Assembly (NCBI GenBank): GCA_947464705.1
Contig: CANHYD010000068.1
Coordinates: 1-9,548 of the forward strand
Length of the DNA stretch: 9,548 nucleotides
Reading direction: 5' to 3'
DNA from: Verrucomicrobiota bacterium
Lineage (GTDB): Bacteria; Verrucomicrobiota; Verrucomicrobiia; Limisphaerales; UBA9464
This document shows positions 7,324 to 9,548 of this stretch, one piece after another. A program made the translations under genes and the position numbers. Below the pieces are notes generated by a model. It saw only the letters and a list, made by a program, of their open reading frames with translations. It was not told the origin of the DNA and made no database searches. How positions within the stretch are numbered: the first letter of the stretch is position 1; each line of letters starts with the position of its first letter.

Positions 7324-8997
7324 CTACTTCGGCGAGCCCTTGGCTCCTTCGCGAGCGGCCTTGAATTCACTGCCCGCATTCCACTGCGGAGTGCGGCGAT
7401 CCTCAGCCAGTCGCCAGAGAATGTCGTGATACAGGCGCAAATCCTCCGCGGCCCCGCTCAGATCCCAATCCGGTTTCACCTGATCACTGATCTTGTGGTA
7501 GTCGCGCTCGATGTACTCGTTGACCTTGGATTCACCATATCCCGGCGGTTTGCCCAGATAATCGTCCCCGGCCTTGATGTACAAAGCCGGCACACCGCCC
7601 TTCATGAACTCGAAGTGATCGCTGCGGTAGAAGCCTCCGCGTTCCGGGTGCGCATCGGGCAAGACCACCCGACCCCGGGCCTTGGCCACGGAATCGAGGA
7701 CGGCATCGAGGGTCGAAGCGCCCCGGCCGATCTGTCGAAGATCCCGGGTCCGCCCCCACTGATTGGCCCCGTCCATGTTCAGATTGGCCACCGTCTTGGA
7801 CAGCGGATGAACCGGTTGGGCCACATAGTGCGCCGCACCCAAAAGACCCTGCTCCTCGGCGGTCACCGAGAGGAACAGCAGAGACCGTTTCGGCGCCTTC
7901 CGGGCAGCGGCACCGAAGGCCTCGGCTAATTCCAAGAGCCCGGCCGTCCCGATGGCGTTGTCGGCGGCCCCGTTGAAAATCTGATCACCCTCCAGGCTCG
8001 TATTGCGGCCGAGATGATCCCAATGGGCGGTGACCACGACCCATTCATCACGAAGCTGAGGATCACGGCCCCGAACCATCCCGAGGACATTCTTCGACTT
8101 CACCGCACGAGACACGTTGCGCGCCGTGAAACTCGCCTTCTGCTTCAACGTCACCGGCCGGAATCCCGGCGTGCGAGCAGCCTCCTTCATCGCCTCGTAG
8201 GTAGTTCCATTGGCTGCGAAGAGCTTCTGAGCCCGATCCAAACTCATCCACCCGGCGATGTCGGTCTTGGGCGAATGGTCGGACTCCAAATCGAAGCGCT
8301 CACGCCCCCACGAATTGATCACCACGAACCAGGGATACGCCGCTGGGACGGTCTCATGGATGATCAGCACCGCAGCGGCCCCCCGCCGACCTGCCTCCTC
8401 CAACTTGTAAGTCCATCGGCCGTAGTAGGTCATGGCCTTGCCCCCGAACCACTTCGGATCGAGCTCACCCGGGTGAGCCGGATCGGGAATCGGCGGATCA
8501 TTGATGAGGACCACGACGGTCTTACCGCGCACATCCAGATCGCGGAAGTCATTCCATCCGTATTCCGAGGCATGGATTCCATAGCCCACGAAGACCACCT
8601 CGCTCTCCGGCACACTCACCTCACGACCCAGTCGCGGACTCCAGGCCACATAATCCTGCGGCCCGACCAACGCCTCACCACCCAGGGAGAACTCCACCGA
8701 AGATTTCACCCCCACAATAGGAACATCCTGCGTCCAAGATCCGTCGGGCATCCCCGGCTGCAGGCCCGAACGACGGAATTGCTGCACCAGGTAATCCACG
8801 GTCTTGGCCTCACCGGGAGTGCCTGGACCGCGCCCCTCGAACTCATCACTGGCCAGCACCCGGGTGTGCTCCAGGATTTGCGCGGGTTGAATGGAAGCAG
8901 CTCCTCTCGGATGAGCCGCCCAGCCCGGCTCAACCAACGACACCCAGAGCGGCATTGTCATCACGGCGACCCGGGTCATCCATCGATTCAAAATCAT
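7324..8997 (-). CDS. Secreted M28-family zinc metallopeptidase with PA domain
   Basis: This 557-residue protein is an M28-family di-zinc aminopeptidase-type enzyme, which removes N-terminal residues from peptides outside the cytoplasm. A signal peptide covers about residues 1-28 (hydrophobic VAVMTMPLWVSLV, small residues GWAA before the likely cut). The N-terminal ILEHTRVLASDEFEGRGPGT (41-60) is typical of M28 peptidases. A PA insert domain spans roughly 125-255 (VVFVGYGI; EEAGRRGAAAVLII). The metal site is complete: H325 and D327 in TAHWDHLG, bridging D346 in NGAADNAIG, catalytic E381 and ligand E382 in TAEEQG, D409 in NMDG, and H461 in RSDHF. The start is the ATG at 8997, with a purine-rich GGCGGGG just upstream; an ATG at codon 7 would also keep the signal peptide. 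It is convergent with the acyltransferase genes and appears functionally separate. The exact substrate is unknown. Confidence 0.96.
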   Translation of the reverse strand: MILNRWMTRVAVMTMPLWVSLVEPGWAAHPRGAASIQPAQILEHTRVLASDEFEGRGPGTPGEAKTVDYLVQQFRRSGLQPGMPDGSWTQDVPIVGVKSSVEFSLGGEALVGPQDYVAWSPRLGREVSVPESEVVFVGYGIHASEYGWNDFRDLDVRGKTVVVLINDPPIPDPAHPGELDPKWFGGKAMTYYGRWTYKLEEAGRRGAAAVLIIHETVPAAYPWFVVINSWGRERFDLESDHSPKTDIAGWMSLDRAQKLFAANGTTYEAMKEAARTPGFRPVTLKQKASFTARNVSRAVKSKNVLGMVRGRDPQLRDEWVVVTAHWDHLGRNTSLEGDQIFNGAADNAIGTAGLLELAEAFGAAARKAPKRSLLFLSVTAEEQGLLGAAHYVAQPVHPLSKTVANLNMDGANQWGRTRDLRQIGRGASTLDAVLDSVAKARGRVVLPDAHPERGGFYRSDHFEFMKGGVPALYIKAGDDYLGKPPGYGESKVNEYIERDYHKISDQVKPDWDLSGAAEDLRLYHDILWRLAEDRRTPQWNAGSEFKAAREGAKGSPK

Positions 8998-9082
8998 GGC
9001 CCCGCCATGGGAATCCTAATCCATCCCGCAATCAACCCCCTCCGTAAAAGCCCAGATCCCCACACACCCAACCCAACTCACC
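8998..9082 (-). promoter_or_regulatory. Leader region of the peptidase gene
   Basis: This 85-base stretch separates the peptidase start from the tandem repeat and must hold the gene's leader, and its promoter unless that lies inside the repeat. On the minus strand a TTGATT and a downstream TAGGAT look like promoter elements, but they are only 11 bases apart, so I do not call them. The plus strand is rich in C and A. Confidence 0.3.
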
Positions 9083-9330
9083 CAGCGGCAGCGGGACCGA
9101 GCCGGAGCGAGCTTAGGAGACGAACACCCAGGCCCCTCGCACGCAGCGCGAAGTCATCACTCAACGAGACTCCCAGCGAACGCAGGCTCGGTCCCGCGGA
9201 GCACCCCCCGAGAACCCGGCCCCAGAGTCCGTCCGCAACGCACCCCCACCCACAAAACCCCAAGAAAGAAACCAACCAGAGAACCCCCTCAATCTCTCTC
9301 CAACCACCCAAGCCCCACCAGTGGCAACGA
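9083..9330. repeat. Tandem repeat unit, copy 1 (248 bases)
   Basis: First copy of a head-to-tail direct repeat that begins CAGCGGCAGCGGGA at 9083 and recurs at 9331. Up to the end of the stem-loop core the two copies align without gaps at an offset of 248; further on the offset is 252 because copy 2 carries four extra bases near 9491-9500. I count about seven substitutions in the shared part, so the copies are roughly 96 percent alike. The unit has a structured GC-rich core (9091-9197) followed by a C/A-rich, G-poor tail (about 9230-9330). No transposase, target-site duplication or tRNA-like element is visible. Open minus-strand frames cross it but are not kept between the copies. Confidence 0.9.
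9091..9197. other. Stem-loop core of repeat copy 1
   Basis: GCGGGACCGAGCC (9091-9103) is the exact reverse complement of GGCTCGGTCCCGC (9185-9197): a perfect 13-bp stem around 81 bases. Inside, 9137-9142 and 9146-9151 form a hairpin with one A/C mismatch, and 9173-9178 and 9181-9186 form another with one A/A mismatch; the second overlaps the outer arm by two bases. It could be a structured RNA, a REP-like palindrome or an extracellular-DNA or protein-binding element; nothing here decides. Confidence 0.7.
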
Positions 9331-9548
9331 CAGCGGCAGCGGGATCGAGCCGGAGTGAGCTTAGGAGACGAACACCCAAGCCCCTCGCGCGCAGCGCGAA
9401 GTCATCACTCAACGAGACTCCCTGCGAGCGCAGGCTCGGTCCCGCGGAGCACCCCCAGAGAACCCGGCCCCAGAGTCCGTCCGCAACGCACCCCAACCCA
9501 CCCACAAAACCCCAAGAAAGAAACCAACCAGAGAACCCCCTCAATCTC
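9331..9548. repeat. Tandem repeat unit, copy 2, cut by the window end
   Basis: Second copy of the same unit, directly abutting copy 1 and running off the window while still matching it (the last eight bases equal 9289-9296). The array may therefore continue to the right. Differences from copy 1 include C to T inside the outer stem at 9345, changes that make the two inner hairpins perfect, and a 4-base insertion in the tail. Confidence 0.88.
9339..9445. other. Stem-loop core of repeat copy 2
   Basis: Same 107-base layout as in copy 1. The outer 13-bp stem pairs 9339-9351 with 9433-9445, with one G-U wobble if read as plus-strand RNA (T9345). The inner hairpins are perfect: TCGCGC/GCGCGA (9385-9390 with 9394-9399, loop GCA) and CCTGCG/CGCAGG (9421-9426 with 9429-9434; the two-base loop would in practice open to four). 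Confidence 0.7.

Noticed and set aside
9161..9544. 127-residue minus-strand reading frame through both repeat copies, plus a 77-residue frame at 9078-9311
   Set aside because: The 4-base length difference between copies puts matching DNA into different frames, so the peptide is not kept from unit to unit; the openness is explained by few A/T-rich stop codons.
9083..9548. CRISPR array
   Set aside because: Units are about 250 bases and identical throughout, with no short repeat and unique-spacer pattern, and there are no cas genes.

Overview
The window is GC-rich bacterial DNA with long signal-peptide and membrane proteins, few clear Shine-Dalgarno sequences, and a G/C-rich structured repeat at one edge. 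Together with an AlgI-type acyltransferase and a PA-domain M28 peptidase, this would suit Verrucomicrobiota or a related Planctomycetes-Verrucomicrobia lineage. That placement is an impression from composition and gene style; there is no marker gene here.

Layout. Bases 1-366 hold no convincing gene. A very large envelope protein follows (367-4626, about 1419 residues), with a signal peptide, two extended beta-rich extracytoplasmic regions and two membrane clusters; I do not recognise its family. After a 152-base gap come an MBOAT O-acyltransferase of the AlgI type (4779-6179) and, 8 bases later, a membrane-anchored SGNH/AlgJ-AlgX-like protein (6188-7282). A short inverted repeat at 7300-7315 separates this rightward block from a convergent gene on the minus strand (7324-8997) for a secreted M28-family zinc peptidase with a PA insert domain. 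The last 466 bases are two head-to-tail copies of a unit of about 250 bases whose core folds as a 13-bp stem enclosing smaller hairpins.

How the genes may work together. MBOAT plus SGNH-partner pairs O-acetylate exported polysaccharides or cell-wall polymers: the MBOAT protein passes acyl groups across the membrane and the SGNH protein transfers them or assists. The large protein upstream on the same strand could be a structural or scaffolding part of the same envelope system, but this rests on adjacency alone. The peptidase looks like an independent secreted nutrient-acquisition enzyme.

Most notable are the structured tandem repeat, the internal duplication in the giant protein, and the atypical catalytic Asp-His block of the SGNH protein.
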